DNA from: Yponomeuta sedellus
Lineage: Eukaryota; Arthropoda; Insecta; Lepidoptera; Yponomeutidae
Reading direction: 5' to 3'
DNA: 64,000 nucleotides
Assembly (NCBI GenBank): GCA_934045075.1
Contig: OW203723.1
Span: 6,173,913 to 6,237,912, forward strand
The translations under genes were made by a program, and so were the position numbers. The stretch's first letter is position 1. The number at the start of each line of letters is the position of its first letter. Shown one piece after another: positions 29,861 to 41,160 of this stretch. Under the pieces are notes generated by a model, which ran no database searches, was not told the DNA's origin, and saw only the letters and a program-made list of their open reading frames with translations.

Positions 29861-30215
29861 AACAGAATTCCTTAAGCCATTACCAGGCAATTCCTAAATT
29901 AATTGCATAAACTGGAATAAAAAACCGAATGAAAAAAATATACTAGCTGTGCCCATTAAAGGGTTAAAACACGATTTCTTAACACATTACCAGAAAATGG
30001 TTTAAGAGTATTTATTATAAATTGAAACTTAACACTTTGAAATAAAGTCCAAAAGCAATGAAAAAATTATACTGACTCTGCCCGTTTAGGGTTAAAACGA
30101 GTTTCCTTAACACATTACCAGAAAATGGTATAATAGTTGCCACCATAAATTGAACCTTATCACTTTGAAATATAGCCCAAAACCAATGCAAAAATTGTAC
30201 TGGCTCTGCACGATA
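29861..30215 (+). repeat. Three diverged tandem units of about 120 bases, 3' of the dynein gene
   Basis: Units start near 29868, 29975 and 30101, each with CTTAA(G/C)(A/C)CATTACCAG, an inner CACTTTGAAATA (units 2 and 3) and an end like ACTG(A/G)CTCTGC. Confidence 0.6.
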
Positions 30216-30379
30216 AACAATAATATTAATTAATTTATTAAACAATATCAAATTACGAAATTTCGTCGGCAGAGTTCAAGGGTCAAAGCACTCCATAAAC
30301 ACCATATAAATTAGTCTGTGATAAAGAATAGAAAGACTATAACATCAACAATTTATATTTATACATATATGATATTGAA

Positions 30380-30515
30380 TGGGTCTAATCGCGATTATTT
30401 ATTGAGTAAAACATAATTACCCTAATTCTCGCGATTAGACCAATTTAATATAATTATAACTATGTTCTCGTATGAGCATCGCGAGTTATTAAGAAATGCT
30501 ACCGACAATTTATGC
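30380..30515. repeat. Penelope-like terminal sequence, short foldback
   Basis: GGTCTAATCGCGATTATTTA...TTCTCGCGATTAGACC forms an inverted repeat. AGCATCGCGAGTTATTAAGA resembles 10625-10650. Confidence 0.5.
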
Positions 30516-30604
30516 TGCGTTTATGAAATGTTTCAAGAAAATCGCGTTTTTTAAAATAAAACCTGCACACTTTAGTTAAAGTTGTAGATAGTTAAAGGGG
30601 TTGG

Positions 30605-30735
30605 TTTGTTTTTTTGAATTTTGTTATCTTAACTTTCAAATACCGTAGAGTTTACCAATAACTAATTTGTTAGTTTTTTGAATGTTGTTATCTTAGATTT
30701 TAAATACTGTAGTGTTAACCAACAACTAATTTGTT
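30605..30735 (+). repeat. Tandem duplication of about 65 bases
   Basis: TGAATTTTGTTATCTTAACT and TGAATGTTGTTATCTTAGAT begin two parallel units that both end in CCAA(T/C)AACTAATTTGTT. Confidence 0.6.
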
Positions 30736-31079
30736 CAACTAGTGTTTGTTTTGTTAGCGTAGCGGCATAATGAAATATAGCGTGCACAATAAAATATTTT
30801 GTCTTATTGAAAACTTAAAGTTCCCTTTTCACCTGCCATACGCTCTCGCTCTCACATTCGTAACATTTTAAATTATTTAAAATGAATATAGTTTTAATAA
30901 ACGTGGTTCGAGGGTCTGATATAGATAATAAAATAAGGCCATTCAAGACATACATTTTTTATCTTTTACCTGCCTAGTTTTTGACAGAGAAAATTTAGGA
31001 GACATTTTGTTTCGTCTTTATTAACATTTTGTCTTTACTAAAACCTAAGTATAGGAAAACAGAAAAAATATTCGATCGA

Positions 31080-31536
31080 TCGATATCAACACTTGTATGT
31101 CCTCACTGCTGGGACACGGGCCTCTTCCTGTATCGCAGGTAGGTTAGGTCATACTCTACCACGAGGGCCAAGTCCGGCTTGGTGGAGGATTGTAAGAAAG
31201 TAGCGGGACTTACTCGTACTGTCAAAATTTATCAAATAAAATCTCTCAATAGGTTTTTAAATTTGTCCTTAGCACGGGTTAGTGCATTAAAAATAAAAAT
31301 AGTATAAAATTTATCAAGCCGCCTATAAGGCCTCTGACATAGCTTAACGACCGCCATTGCATGATAGCCAGCACCAACGGCTTGACCTGCTTTGCGAGGA
31401 ATGGAAACGCTAGGAAAAAATGCCACTAGCGGTAGTCACGGGACGGTCACCCATACTGCACTTGACCGCGCCTTTTTTGCTTGAGCCAAGTGATTGATTC
31501 CAATCACTCTGTTCGGCTAGGCCACGAGCGCTTCAA
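31080..31536 (-). mobile_element. Family B 5S-like SINE interrupted by a family A fragment
   Basis: Complete order from GATATCAACACTTGTATGTC to GGCCACGAGCGCTTC with the 5S-like head at the right. Possible TSD AAAATATT. Split at 31224-31317 by a family A tail. Confidence 0.75.
31236..31305 (+). mobile_element. Family A 3'-end fragment nested in family B
   Basis: AATAGGTTTTTAAATTTGTC to AAAATAGTAT, flanked by AAAATTTATCAA at 31224-31235 and 31306-31317. The host SINE would otherwise read GTCAAAATTTATCAAGCCGCC-like across the join. Confidence 0.85.
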
Positions 31537-31614
31537 AATATTTTAAATGTCCGTAATTGTATTGGCTACTCGTATCAAAATCACATTAATTAAAAGTATA
31601 CTAATTTAAAAAGT

Positions 31615-32140
31615 ATACTCCGACCAGGTGGGATGACGATCTCCGATAAAGTAAATCGAGTTTTTTTTAACAATGACATGAGTTTTCTTCTTTATAACCT
31701 AAAATCATGCGAGTCACAGAGTGTCAAAGGCATAGAACGACGAAATAAATCTATGATAGTTAGAACTATCCTGGTCGAAGAACGCCCTCCGAGCAGGATC
31801 TAGATTATGCTAATCCATTGTAGTATAATGACAGTTGCATGAACGTGGCGCTGTACTTTCGTTGTTGCTTCAAGTCTACGCGCGCACATACATCGAACCT
31901 TCTAGGCGTCAATGGTATGACAAAAAAAGTCACGTGAACCGACCATGTGTCTGTCATGGTACTATAATGCACTAAAAAAATCGAGGCCCAGGTGGGATGA
32001 CGATCTGCGAAAAACTGCAGGCAGATGCTAGATGCGGCAAGCTGAAGACAGGGCGGCAAGCTGACAACAGACAGGACGCTATGGCGCTCTTTAGGTGAGG
32101 GCTATGTCGAGCAGTGGACAAATATAGCCTGAAGATGATG
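31615..32140 (+). pseudogene. LINE family F C-terminal fragments, decayed
   Basis: 31975-32140 reads RWDDDLRKTAGR with a stop and a small duplication (GGCGGCAAGCTGA), then the 3' end GAGCAGTGGACAAATATAGC. A partial match to the same segment lies at 31621-31650. Confidence 0.55.
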
Positions 32141-32217
32141 TTGCTGATTATACTAATCTTATTAAAATCACTAAAATTGTATACGGCAATAGCTTAGGTA
32201 TGTGTAAGCTTTTTTAT

Positions 32218-32547
32218 TACACTATTTTTATTTTTAATGCACTAACCCGTGCTAAAGACAAATTTAAAACCTATTTAGAGGCTAAAAATTCCACCCATGC
32301 CGGGATTCGAACCCGCAACCTCTGGCTATCCGTGCCAGCGCTCTACCAATTGAGCTCAATTGGTCCGTATTATCTACTCGTATCAAAATCACATTAATTA
32401 AAAGTATATTAATTCAAAAAGTATACTCCGACCAGGTGGGATCGGCTGGCAACCTCTGGCTATCCGTGCTCAATTGAGCACGGATAGCCAGAGGTTGCGG
32501 GTTCGAATCCCGGCATGGGTGGAATTTTTAGCCTCTAAATAGGTTTT
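32218..32547. mobile_element. Family A palindromic copy containing captured local DNA
   Basis: Reversed tail and tRNA-like domain to 32363; 32364-32442 is a near copy of 31551-31634; then AACCTCTGGCTATCCGTGCT and a forward tRNA-like domain to TAGGTTTT. TAAGCTTTTTTAT flanks the whole at 32205-32217 and 32548-32560. Confidence 0.85.
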
Positions 32548-33055
32548 TAAGCTTTTTTATGTATTTGGTTTTCTGGTGTGTACAATAAAGAGTTCTAATC
32601 TTATCTAAAAATATATGATTCGAGACATCAGGCCACCGAGACAGCATTTAAGACGTAATCGCTACCTTAATCATCTACGATACCACTGTGGTTTACGATC
32701 GAGACATTCCTCAAGCAAGTTACTTATACGTCAGTTATAATTAGCCAAGATTGTGAATTAGGCCGAATGTGTGCTTACCTTGAAATTTTTTCTCAAAGAA
32801 TTAATATTTTTCTACGTACTAGTCAGGGGAATGCAACTGGATATGTCCAATTGATTATGATTAGCATATTGGTTGGAATTGATTAAAATTGAAAACGAAG
32901 GTTGCCAGTGATTTTGTGGGTGCGCTCCAAAATTATGGGCAAAACATGTTACTGTATTGACATTAGAAGCAGAAGCCGGGTTAGTACTGGTCCTAGATTC
33001 TGCTAACGCATTGTGGTACAATGGCACAGCAATGAACTTGGCAATTTAATATATA

Positions 33056-33180
33056 ACATACATACATACATACATACATACATACATACATACATACATA
33101 CATACATACATACATACATACATACACGCACGCCGGTTCCGGGTACGTTTTATCTTTCCCTTTGCTAATACGTTGCCGAT
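33056..33180 (-). repeat. (CATA)n microsatellite at the 3' end of a LINE G fragment
   Basis: About 17 CATA units to 33125, followed directly by CACGCACGCCGGTTCCGGGT, which is reversed LINE G 3' coding sequence. The array is the LINE tail. Confidence 0.7.
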
Positions 33181-33205
33181 TCAAGTCAATGCGCGTAGGT
33201 ACAGT

Positions 33206-33428
33206 GTGTTAGCTTTTAGAATAAACCTCGGCTACTATCGCATAGAATCGGATATATTCGTTTAATAGAAATATCGAAACTAATATGACACTTAACTTTA
33301 CATAACTTTTCAAAATAGTGAAGAAAAGTTTTATACAGCGGGAAGTAGTATTACACTCGTGTGCTTTCGGTGAAAACCGGAGCCTACTCTAGAGCCCGAG
33401 GTATATTCTAAAAGGTAACAGACTGTAC
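33206..33428. mobile_element. Family T TIR element (MITE), copy 1
   Basis: Ends TGTTAGCTTTTAGAATAAAC and GTATATTCTAAAAGGTAACA are inverted. Also at 53972-54131 and 63024-63294. Confidence 0.65.
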
Positions 33429-33517
33429 ACGTACATACATCTAACCTTCTAGGCGTCAATGGTATGAAATAACACCCCACGTGACCCGACCATGTATCTG
33501 TCATGGTACTATAATCT

Positions 33518-33785
33518 TCTTCAGGCTATACTATGTAGTCCACTGCTGGACATAGCCCTCCCCTAATGAGCGTCCGACAGAGAACCAAAGAAGTGGCAGT
33601 GGGCTGGCTATATCTCGCGAAGAACCGACAAGTCGACAACCGTTGGAGTAAACGTGTACTTGAGCGAGACCGCGACTCGGCAAATGTAGTGTAGGACGCC
33701 CTCCGACCAGGTGGGATGACGATCTGCGAAAAACTGCCGGCAGATGCTGGATGCGGCAAGCTGAAGACAGGGCGCTATGGTACTC
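33518..33785. pseudogene. LINE family F fragments, two orientations
   Basis: 33522-33575 is the reversed 3' end (GGCTATACTATGTAGTCCAC, CTGGACATAGCCCTCC). 33700-33785 on the plus strand reads RPPTRWDDDLRKTAGRCW, then MRQAEDRALW. Confidence 0.65.
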
Positions 33786-34007
33786 TATAATGCACTAACA
33801 GAATTGAGGCCCTGGTAAACTTCAACTACCATTAAAGTCAATGTTGCTTGTACAAGGTACAGGTAAACGATTATAGTAATACACCTCGGTAATCTTTGAA
33901 ACATTGGAGAATTATTGTACTGCTCGACGAAGTTGTTAAAATAAAGTGTGACGAATTTCAAATGACTTCCTGCGATCCAGCCACTGAGACCCCAAATACG
34001 TCCTTGC

Positions 34008-34352
34008 GTACGAGTGATGGAATCAATTTTGAGTTAAGGAACAACAGGCGCGGTCAGGTGCAGGATAGGTGACCGTCCCGTGACTACCGCTAGTGGCATT
34101 TTTCCGAACGCTTCCGTGCTTTGCAAGTCACGTTAAGCCGTTGGTGCCGTCTGTCATGTAATGGCAGTCGTTAAGCCTTGTCAGAGGCCTCGATCATAAG
34201 CGGCTTGATAACTCTTGACAGTAAGGCCCGCCACATTCCCACAATCCTCCACCAACTCGCATATGGCCCCGTGGTACGTATGGACTAACCTTCCTGCGAT
34301 GCACGAAGAGACCCGTGCCCCAGCAGTGGGGACATACAAGGGTTGATATCGA
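34008..34352 (+). mobile_element. Family B 5S-like SINE, plus strand
   Basis: Head GAGTTAAGGAACAACAGGCG then CGGTCAGGTGCAGGATAGGT, the body GTGGCATTTTTCCGAACGCT, and the end GGGACATACAAGGGTTGATA. Confidence 0.75.
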
Positions 34353-34727
34353 CGTCCGGATTCGGCCCTTCAATAGGTAGCATTTTGATTGATAACATTT
34401 GACCTAAGCTTTACAATACAAAACTTACGATCTCTGGTTAGCCAAGTTCTATTCCGATCTTTAAATAATTATGTTCTCGAGAAAAAGTATAAGAGGGAAA
34501 GAACTAATTAAGTACACTTAATTAGTAAATTTGACTGTCGAGAAAAATGGGAAAAGGTGGGAATTGATGATTCTAAGAAAGTACCTCGTCGAAATATATA
34601 TCGCATCGAAAAATATCTCGTCAGTCAGTATTTACGGAACTTTAACTTCCATCAAAGTAAGTATTGTGGTATAACCGCTTCCAGACGAAGTAGTCATATG
34701 AAACTTTGGTTTAACTAACCGTATACT

Positions 34728-34812
34728 TAATTTTAAAACCTATTTACAGGCAAAAAATTCACCCATGAAATAAATAGTCCTTAGCACGGGTTAGTGCATT
34801 AAAAAGAATATA
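34728..34812 (+). mobile_element. Family A internally deleted copy
   Basis: AAAACCTATTTACAGGC...TTCACCCATG joins directly to TCCTTAGCACGGGTTAGTGC. AACCGTATACT at 34717-34727 and 34813-34823 is the TSD. Confidence 0.75.
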
Positions 34813-35015
34813 AACCGTATACTACTTAAGTTTCTTTCTTCTTCTTAAAATGCTTCTCATTAGAGACTGGCAGTCAGCTCTTTACATCAGTCTCTGTTCA
34901 GTGCAATTCTGAACAGCTCCTCCGTGGTTTTAATACCGGTCCACTTGTTGATGTTGCACAGCCGTGACAACGTTTTCCTGCCCGACCTTCTCGTTCCTTC
35001 CATCTTGTCTGTCAA

Positions 35016-35275
35016 AATTCTCTTCTTCAGGCTGTATTAGTCCACTGCTGGACATAGCCCTCCCCTAATGAGCGCCATAGCGCAAGGTTGTGCCATCCTT
35101 GGGGTGTAATGCCCATCCACGCTGGGCATGCGGGTTGGGGATCGCAGTTAGGTAGAATTGTACTGCAGGGGCGCTGCTGCCCATCCCCCGGTTTGTGTCC
35201 CTTAGTCGCCTTTTACGACATCCACGGGAAGAATTGGGGTTGGTGCTATTCTCTAGGCCGGCACCAAACAGCTAT
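35016..35275 (-). mobile_element. LINE family F 3'-end, longer version
   Basis: TCTTCAGGCTGTATTAGTCC through CCCATCCCCCGGTTTGTGTC to CGACATCCACGGGAAGAATT, like 2403-2655. Confidence 0.6.
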
Positions 35276-35899
35276 CAAAATAGTCTGCAGCAATTGGTAT
35301 CTCCTGCATCGCAGCACATGGTCTATGTAAGCTACTTTCCGCTGCTTGTAGTTTATTTAGGTAGATAAGTTTAATATGTAGGTACTTATTTTCTTTTCCC
35401 AAAGCGCCAAATAGCTCTGTGAAGTTGACCTTTTACCGGCGACCTCTACCCCGCAGCATTACCGAAAACCTCTAGACTAGGCGCGAATAATGTTTGTTAG
35501 TTTATTGTTGCTTCAACGACAATGGGTTTGTTTGCACAAAAAAATGTGAAAGCTTATTTTTTTGCTTTCACCACCGTTGATAATAGACTCTTAATAACTT
35601 ATTGACCTGGAATCGAAAGTTCATTATTGACCGCATTATTTTGATCTGTTGCGGGCGCAGAGCGAAGAAAAGCGGTTGCAATAGATTATGCTCAATGTTT
35701 TAATTAGCGTGGCTCAACATTAGTTCGGATTAGATTAGGTTCGTGCTATCCAAGCCTGTAAAGATGCATTACATATATGTACATTATATCGTAGGTAATT
35801 ATAAGTAATTATACTCTCGCACTCCCTTGCTGTTTGTTATCAATATATTTTCGATTTAATTATTTATGTACATGCACCACGTACCGACTATATTCTTCA

Positions 35900-36056
35900 T
35901 GCAATCCACTCCATCCGAAGGTTGTCTGGAAGAGATCGCTCTTAGTGATAAGACCGCCAATTGTATAACATTACTTAAATTTAAGAATCATGGTTGTAAT
36001 ATTTTTCTGGTTGTGCAATAAAGTGTTCTCTATCTATCTATCTATCTTTCTATCTA
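35900..36056 (+). repeat. LINE 3'-end repeat H with (CTAT)n tail
   Basis: CCACTCCATCCGAAGGTTGT, CTCTTAGTGATAAGACCGCC, GTGCAATAAAGTGTTCTCTA then CTATCTATCTATC. Confidence 0.65.
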
Positions 36057-36112
36057 CAGTTATTTCTAATTGATTTAAATCTTCAAGTGACGTAAGTAGC
36101 AATACCATTAGT

Positions 36113-36514
36113 TTTTTTATGCAGGCTATAAACGCCCCACTGTAGGGCACAGGACTTTTCTCAGAGGGAGAGTACGAGCTTATTTACCACGCGAGCCCAA
36201 CGCGGAGTGGCAAGTTCAAGCGCTCGGATTACCTAACTATGTTGCGTCATAATGAGAATGGCGACGAAGATCTCTTTATGCGACCTGGCGGCATTACCAT
36301 GGAACTGTGAACGGTTAAATGGAATTTACTTAAAATTACTGTACTATTGTGTGTGTGTTTGTGTTTGAAATGGATTGGACTTGTTCTAGAAATAAATATT
36401 ATTATTTTTATTATAACTTAGTAAACAAAGTCATTGGTATATGCCCGCACTGAGAATCGAACTTGGGTGTCTCGCTTCTGAGTCCATTGTCCTACCCACT
36501 GGGCTACCGCCGCT
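36113..36514 (-). mobile_element. SINE family O, with tRNA-like head, interrupted
   Basis: GCCCCACTGTAGGGCACAGG at left; the head at right reads on the minus strand GCGGCGGTAGCCCAGTGGGT with box B GTTCGATTCTC. The middle (about 36240-36415) is a foreign insert ending TATTATTATTTTTATTATAA. Confidence 0.6.
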
Positions 36515-36641
36515 CTAGACCATAGGTTATTCGCAGAGAGGGGGAAACGGAGGTGTCTTTGCTGCTTACGTATTAGATCATGGATTGCTTAGCAGATAAC
36601 AACTTAAGATGAAAATTAAATAACCTGATTCTCTTCTTCTT

Positions 36642-36790
36642 CTTCTTCAGGCTATATTATGTATTCCAATGCTGGACAAAGCCCTCCCCTAATGAGCGCC
36701 ATAGCGCCCTGTCTTCAGCTTGCCGCATCCAGCTTCTGCCGGCAGTTTTTCGCAGGTCGTCATCCCACCTGGTTGAAGGGCGTAACCACA
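36642..36790 (-). pseudogene. LINE family F C-terminal end and 3' UTR
   Basis: The minus strand reads WDDDLRKTAGRSWMRQAEDR then ALWRSLGEG, followed by the usual end (complement of GGACAAAGCCCTCCCCTAAT). Confidence 0.65.
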
Positions 36791-36839
36791 CTACGTTAAT
36801 AACCTGATTAACATAAATTATTTTATAGTCATTACCGGT

Positions 36840-37290
36840 AATGAATACGAATTATTGAATTTATGGTGATGATAATGATAGTCTCGATCGATTTCGTTCA
36901 CGGCGACTACTTTAACTCCCATTTTTGGTGGCGTTGGTGCGCTCGCATAGGACTCGCATAACCAACCCTTTTGTAAAGCTTCTGCCACAAGTAGACTGAA
37001 ATGTGGCAGAACCTTTACAAAAAGGTTCAGCCACATTTCAGTCATGCGAGCACTCCGTCAATGTAAGTGTGGTTGACTGCAGCAGGTGGACGAGCTTTTA
37101 TGTCGTCTCTCTTTGCGTCCAGCTCGGATCGCTGAAGAGCTTCAAAGTCAGTGACTTTGGTGTTGATAAGAGCCGTGCATTCCGGTCGATTAGCTGGTTG
37201 TTCCTCTGATTGCGAGGGCTCTATGCTTCATCTCTTCATGTGACGTTTTAGCACATCTTTATACCTAAGGAGCTGACCGCCTTGCTTACG
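36840..37290 (-). pseudogene. Third LINE family: C-terminal zinc-finger end, decayed, with a hairpin insert
   Basis: The minus strand reads GGQLLRYKDVLKRHMKR, a stop, then FEALQRSELDAKRDDIKARP and NHTYIDGVLA, the end of a LINE reverse transcriptase that normally runs into a C2H2-like finger. A hairpin (36994-37043: GACTGAAATGTGGC...GCCACATTTCAGTC) replaces the finger. Downstream it reads DRDYHYHHHK. Confidence 0.65.
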
Positions 37291-37459
37291 CTTGCTCCCC
37301 TCAAGTATTGAATTCAATTAATGGACAAAACAATGTTTTCATAATCGAAGAGGCCATGCTAAAAGATAAATAGACTTGGTTATTTTTTTACGACTAATAC
37401 TTTTCATCATTTGTGACCTGTCGAAAAGTCATTCTAGCCACGTGGTACATAAACGCACA

Positions 37460-37559
37460 GTACAAATCGCGGAATAAAACTGTGACGTCACAACTCGAAC
37501 TCAGCGTTAAGACGTTGAGTTCGAGTTGCGACGTCATAGTTTGAGTCCGCGATTTGTAC
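37460..37559. repeat. 100-base foldback with near-perfect arms
   Basis: GTACAAATCGCGGAATAAAA...CAACTCGAACTCA and its complement TGAGTTCGAGTTG...CCGCGATTTGTAC. Loop near GCGTTAAGACGT. Element type unknown. Confidence 0.7.
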
Positions 37560-37719
37560 ATCATAAGTGATGTATACAGCATTTAACAATATTAGAGTTA
37601 TCTCGTAAAATCTTTAGTTTTTCTGTCTTGTATGGTATGAAAGAAATGTGAGTTTGACGCAAGGTCCCCATTTACCCGTATACTACGTTTGAATACTTTT
37701 TGTCCAAAATGATCTAGAT

Positions 37720-37800
37720 TTTGAAATGGACACCTAGTTTGAATTGAAGCCGCAGTTTCTGCGCTACTTTGAATAAAACCTTGTCATTTAATTTCATTTT
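37720..37800 (+). repeat. Repeat R 3' end with ATTTC tail
   Basis: GGACACCTAGTTTGAATTGA, GCCGCAGTTTCTGCGCTACT, then TTGAATAAAACC and TTTAATTTCATTTTCAT. Also at 56455-56545. Confidence 0.6.
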
Positions 37801-37825
37801 CATACGCTAATTGCCGGAAATATAC

Positions 37826-38180
37826 CTACCCTACGGCACGCCATTTGTTTCTGCCTTCGGCCATCTTCATCCACCCACTGCCACCAATCTGCTTTAGATC
37901 ATCGGTCCAAGGAGGTGATGGGTACCCTAAGCTGCGTTTGCCAGTTCGTGGTCTCCACTCGAGAACTTTTGCACTCCAAAGAATAATGTTTTGATATACA
38001 TAGGGGTAGAGGGGTAGGCAGAGACCAGGAACTGCCATTTGCCACGATCCTAACAGATCAACTTCGCTTCATCAACGTTCATAAGTCGTTGCATGCACGC
38101 ACGCCGGTTCCGGGTACATTTTATTTTCCCCTTTGCTTATACATCCCCTATTTGGTCGATGTATGTCCGCCTAGGACGTC
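37826..38180 (-). pseudogene. LINE scraps: family F-type C-terminus and family G 3' end
   Basis: 37830-37975, minus strand, reads KVLEWRPRTGKRSLGYPSPP then WTDDLKQIGGSGWMKMAEGR. 37998-38170 is reversed family G (TGCCACGATCCTAACAGATC, ACGCCGGTTCCGGGTACATT). Confidence 0.6.
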
Positions 38181-38195
38181 CCTTACCAGCCCTTC

Positions 38196-38322
38196 CGAGA
38201 CCACAGCACCTGTAAAAGAGCCGAAACGTCGGAAAATTGTAAAAATATAATAAAACGAGTGAAATCCGTTTAAAAACAGTTTTAATTATGTCTAGTGCTC
38301 GTGTTAACCTTAGAAAATACTA
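38196..38322 (+). mobile_element. Family J single arm (monomer)
   Basis: CCGAGACCACAGCACCTGTA, AGCCGAAACGTCGGAAAATT, TTTTAATTATGTCTAGTGCT, GTGTTAACCTTAGAAAATAC. One arm of the palindromic copies elsewhere. Confidence 0.7.
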
Positions 38323-38325
38323 AAA

Positions 38326-38831
38326 ATACATACATACATAACCTCACGCCTGTATCCAAGTGGCAGGGACTGCCTTTTGCTACGAACCTGACAGATCTCC
38401 TTCGCTTCATCAACATTCATAATTCGTTGTATGCACGCACGCCTGTTCCGGGAACTTTTTATGTTCCCCTTTACTAATACATCCTTTATTTCGTGGATGT
38501 ATGTCCGGCTGGAACGTCCTTTATCAGCCCTTCCACTCACATTCGCAATATATATTTGGTTCGTCAATCTTTCTTCCTTCATCCTCTCCACATGTCCAAA
38601 GTAACGCAACATTCCTTTCTCAATTCTAGTCACTACATCCTCTTTCAGTCCACAACGTTCTCTAATCAGACTATTGTGAATCCTGTCATTCAAAGTAACA
38701 CTACACATACTTCTCAAGGAACTCATTTCTACTGCACTAATTCTACTTTTTTGCTTCTTTTGCCACACCCAAGTCTCGCTACCATACATAATGTTTTGAT
38801 GTATGATTAATTTGGATGTTGATAATCGCAA
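38326..38831 (-). pseudogene. LINE family G C-terminal region, longest copy
   Basis: A 173-codon minus-strand frame with IMYGSETWVWQKKQKSRI, VTRIEKGMLRYFGHVERMKE and NRRACIQRIMNVDEAKE. This is the region after the reverse-transcriptase core in R1/jockey-type LINEs ('YGSETW', 'RlRWFGHVxRM'). No RT core, so dead. The 3' tail is (CATA)3. Confidence 0.85.
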
Positions 38832-39306
38832 AGCGATTTTCCCACAGTTTTACTTAAACTAGGAAGTTTAATGTTTTTAAAGATCAAGATCACCAAATCA
38901 AATCGCTGACCATGATGTCATCTGAGGATTTGACTTCAATTAGAACAGTCCATTTGATTTCATGTCAAAATAATCACATGAATTTGTGTTGGACCAGAGA
39001 CATGACTAATATGGTAATGTAATATCGATGATCTAATACAGCGAAATAGCTGGGCTGGTCGTAATGTTACTAGTTTAAAGGTTAACTGTGACATGAGATA
39101 ATAGTGTTTTGTTTTAAATTGCTTATGTAAGCTATTAACATTTTACAAAAGGTGATATTGATCTTTGGTTTTACTGTCATTGTTCCTATTTTAGAACGTC
39201 ACAGCGACTTCCTTTCTTCACATTTTTACTAAGTTAATACTTTTGTGTCATCATGACTCTTCATATTTATTAAAAGAGAACAAGACTGGCTTGAGAGAAC
39301 TTGAGG

Positions 39307-39653
39307 TGGTTCGGGCTGCTAACTAACGCCACCAATGGAATAAAAATCATAACTTGTTTTAAAATACGTTTTTGTCTAAAAGTGAACATGAGAAATCTTA
39401 ACACCTGCGACAACTATTTTTAGAACCTACAGCCTAGAACTTAGGATCAACAATCTAGGACTTTAATCGATTTCCGCCAAAACGGCCGATTTTAGCGGAA
39501 ATCAATTAGTCCTAGGATGTTACCACTACACTCTAGGCCGTTCTAAAAATAGTTATCACAGATATTAAGATATTTGATGTTTACTTTTTAAAAAAAAAGC
39601 GTATTATAAAACAAGTTATGATAATCATTCCATTGGTAGCGCTAGTTAGCGCC
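39307..39653. mobile_element. Family K foldback without coding sequence
   Basis: Left GGGCTGCTAACTAACGCCAC...TTGATTTCC-like and the right complement meet around CCGCCAAAACGGCCGATTTTAGCGG. Arms ~165 bases, each matching the ends of 4834-5605. Confidence 0.7.
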
Positions 39654-39789
39654 CTTAAGTATGTGTAGGCACGTGTAGGTATAAGCTTGCCGGACAGATG
39701 GGCAAAAATTGCCGAATTGGCAAAAAAACGCAAACCACTTGGTTTACCAACGCGGAGACGGTGGGACGATCTGACGATCTTTCCGACGG

Positions 39790-39905
39790 AGAAATCAATG
39801 AAATGAAAAGGTTTTATTCAAAGTAGCGCAGAAACTGCGGCTTAATTAGCAGTACAATTCAAACTAGGTGTCCATTTCAAAATCTAGCTCATTTTTGAGA
39901 AAAAA
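39790..39905 (-). repeat. Repeat R 3' end, reversed
   Basis: AAATGAAAAGGTTTTATTCA, AAGTAGCGCAGAAACTGCGG, CAAACTAGGTGTCCATTTCA are the complement of 37720-37800. Confidence 0.6.
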
Positions 39906-40649
39906 TTTGGCAAAAAAACTGCAAACTTAGTCTTTTCAGAGTCCTTAATTAACAGAGTTTACATAATTATTATAAAACATAGAACTCATGCATTGTACTG
40001 GCTTTAATTCCAGACATCATTGTCATCTAAATAATCCTTTATGTCATGTGTCCCTTTGGCACAAAGCGTACTTAACACATTTTTTGAACGGCGTTTCAGG
40101 CAAGCTTAATATATCTTGAAAGGCGAGGGTGGCCGGAAACAGAGAGGAATATAAGGCTATAGGGGAGTGTTTTATCGACCAGTGGGAGACAGAAACGGCT
40201 AAAAAAGATAGATAAGACCTAGCCTACAAAAGCCTTAACTTGGTAATGTTGACCACACTTTAACTTTTACACAAGGGAACTCAGTTATAATACGAGCGAT
40301 TTGTCAAGAAGATATTCCAGAATAAGCTCAGAGTTGATTACATTAATGTTATTCCTATTCCTAATAAACAAACTCTACTTTCTTAGCGCGGTGGGTGTGA
40401 GATTAGCATTCGGGTTAGTCGTTCCTGTTAGCACATTGTTAGCAGAGCTCGGCTCGTTAGAAGCAATGTATGGGAGTTGGCGTGGGCGACGTCATTAACG
40501 ATTGAGACAAAAAGTGTTGGTGAAACTACACTGGAAGGGTTTTAGTTTAATTCACTCGGTGTAGCTGAGGGAAAAACGCGTTTTAATAAAAGATGAAAGG
40601 TAATAAATACTTTTCACAATCATTTGTCTTGGTCCAATACTAGGGTACC

Positions 40650-40770
40650 CTATGCTATGGTAACGAGGTAAGGATATCAAGGAAGTACCTCCAGTTGGAA
40701 TCGACCCCACGACCTCTGTTTTGATAGTCGAGCGTGTTATCCGCTAGACCATCGATGAAGTCATCAGGTG
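40650..40770 (-). mobile_element. tRNA-headed SINE, family P
   Basis: The minus-strand head TCATCGATGGTCTAGCGGAT has box B GTGGGGTCGATTCC, then GGAGGTACTTCCTTGATATC and GTTACCATAGCATAGGG. Single good copy in the window. Confidence 0.55.
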
Positions 40771-41160
40771 CCTGTTTCTTAGAACTATAATTCATGGTTT
40801 TGGTTGAAAAATTAGTTCTTCAAGTGACAGTGAAATATAACTTTTTAGTTGTTTTATTGTTCGGTATATTTAATTTCAATTTAGTTTTTACTCTTTTTAT
40901 TTTCGTCTTTTATTTTCTCATATTGTGTGATGAAACCTAGAGTGTATCACTCTGGCACAGAATATGTTTCCCTGGCTATGTTCAGGATTCTACTAAAGAA
41001 TCCCTAACTTCGCTTTGAATTCAAAAAAACGCCCAAGCCGTATATAATATTTTCTCCCTTATGATACAATCTACTACTAAAATTTGGAAATGAAACCTCA
41101 CTAATAATTTTACCGTAATTTTTAGTTAAGTACCATTTTATTAAAGCCCTCGGTAAAGGT

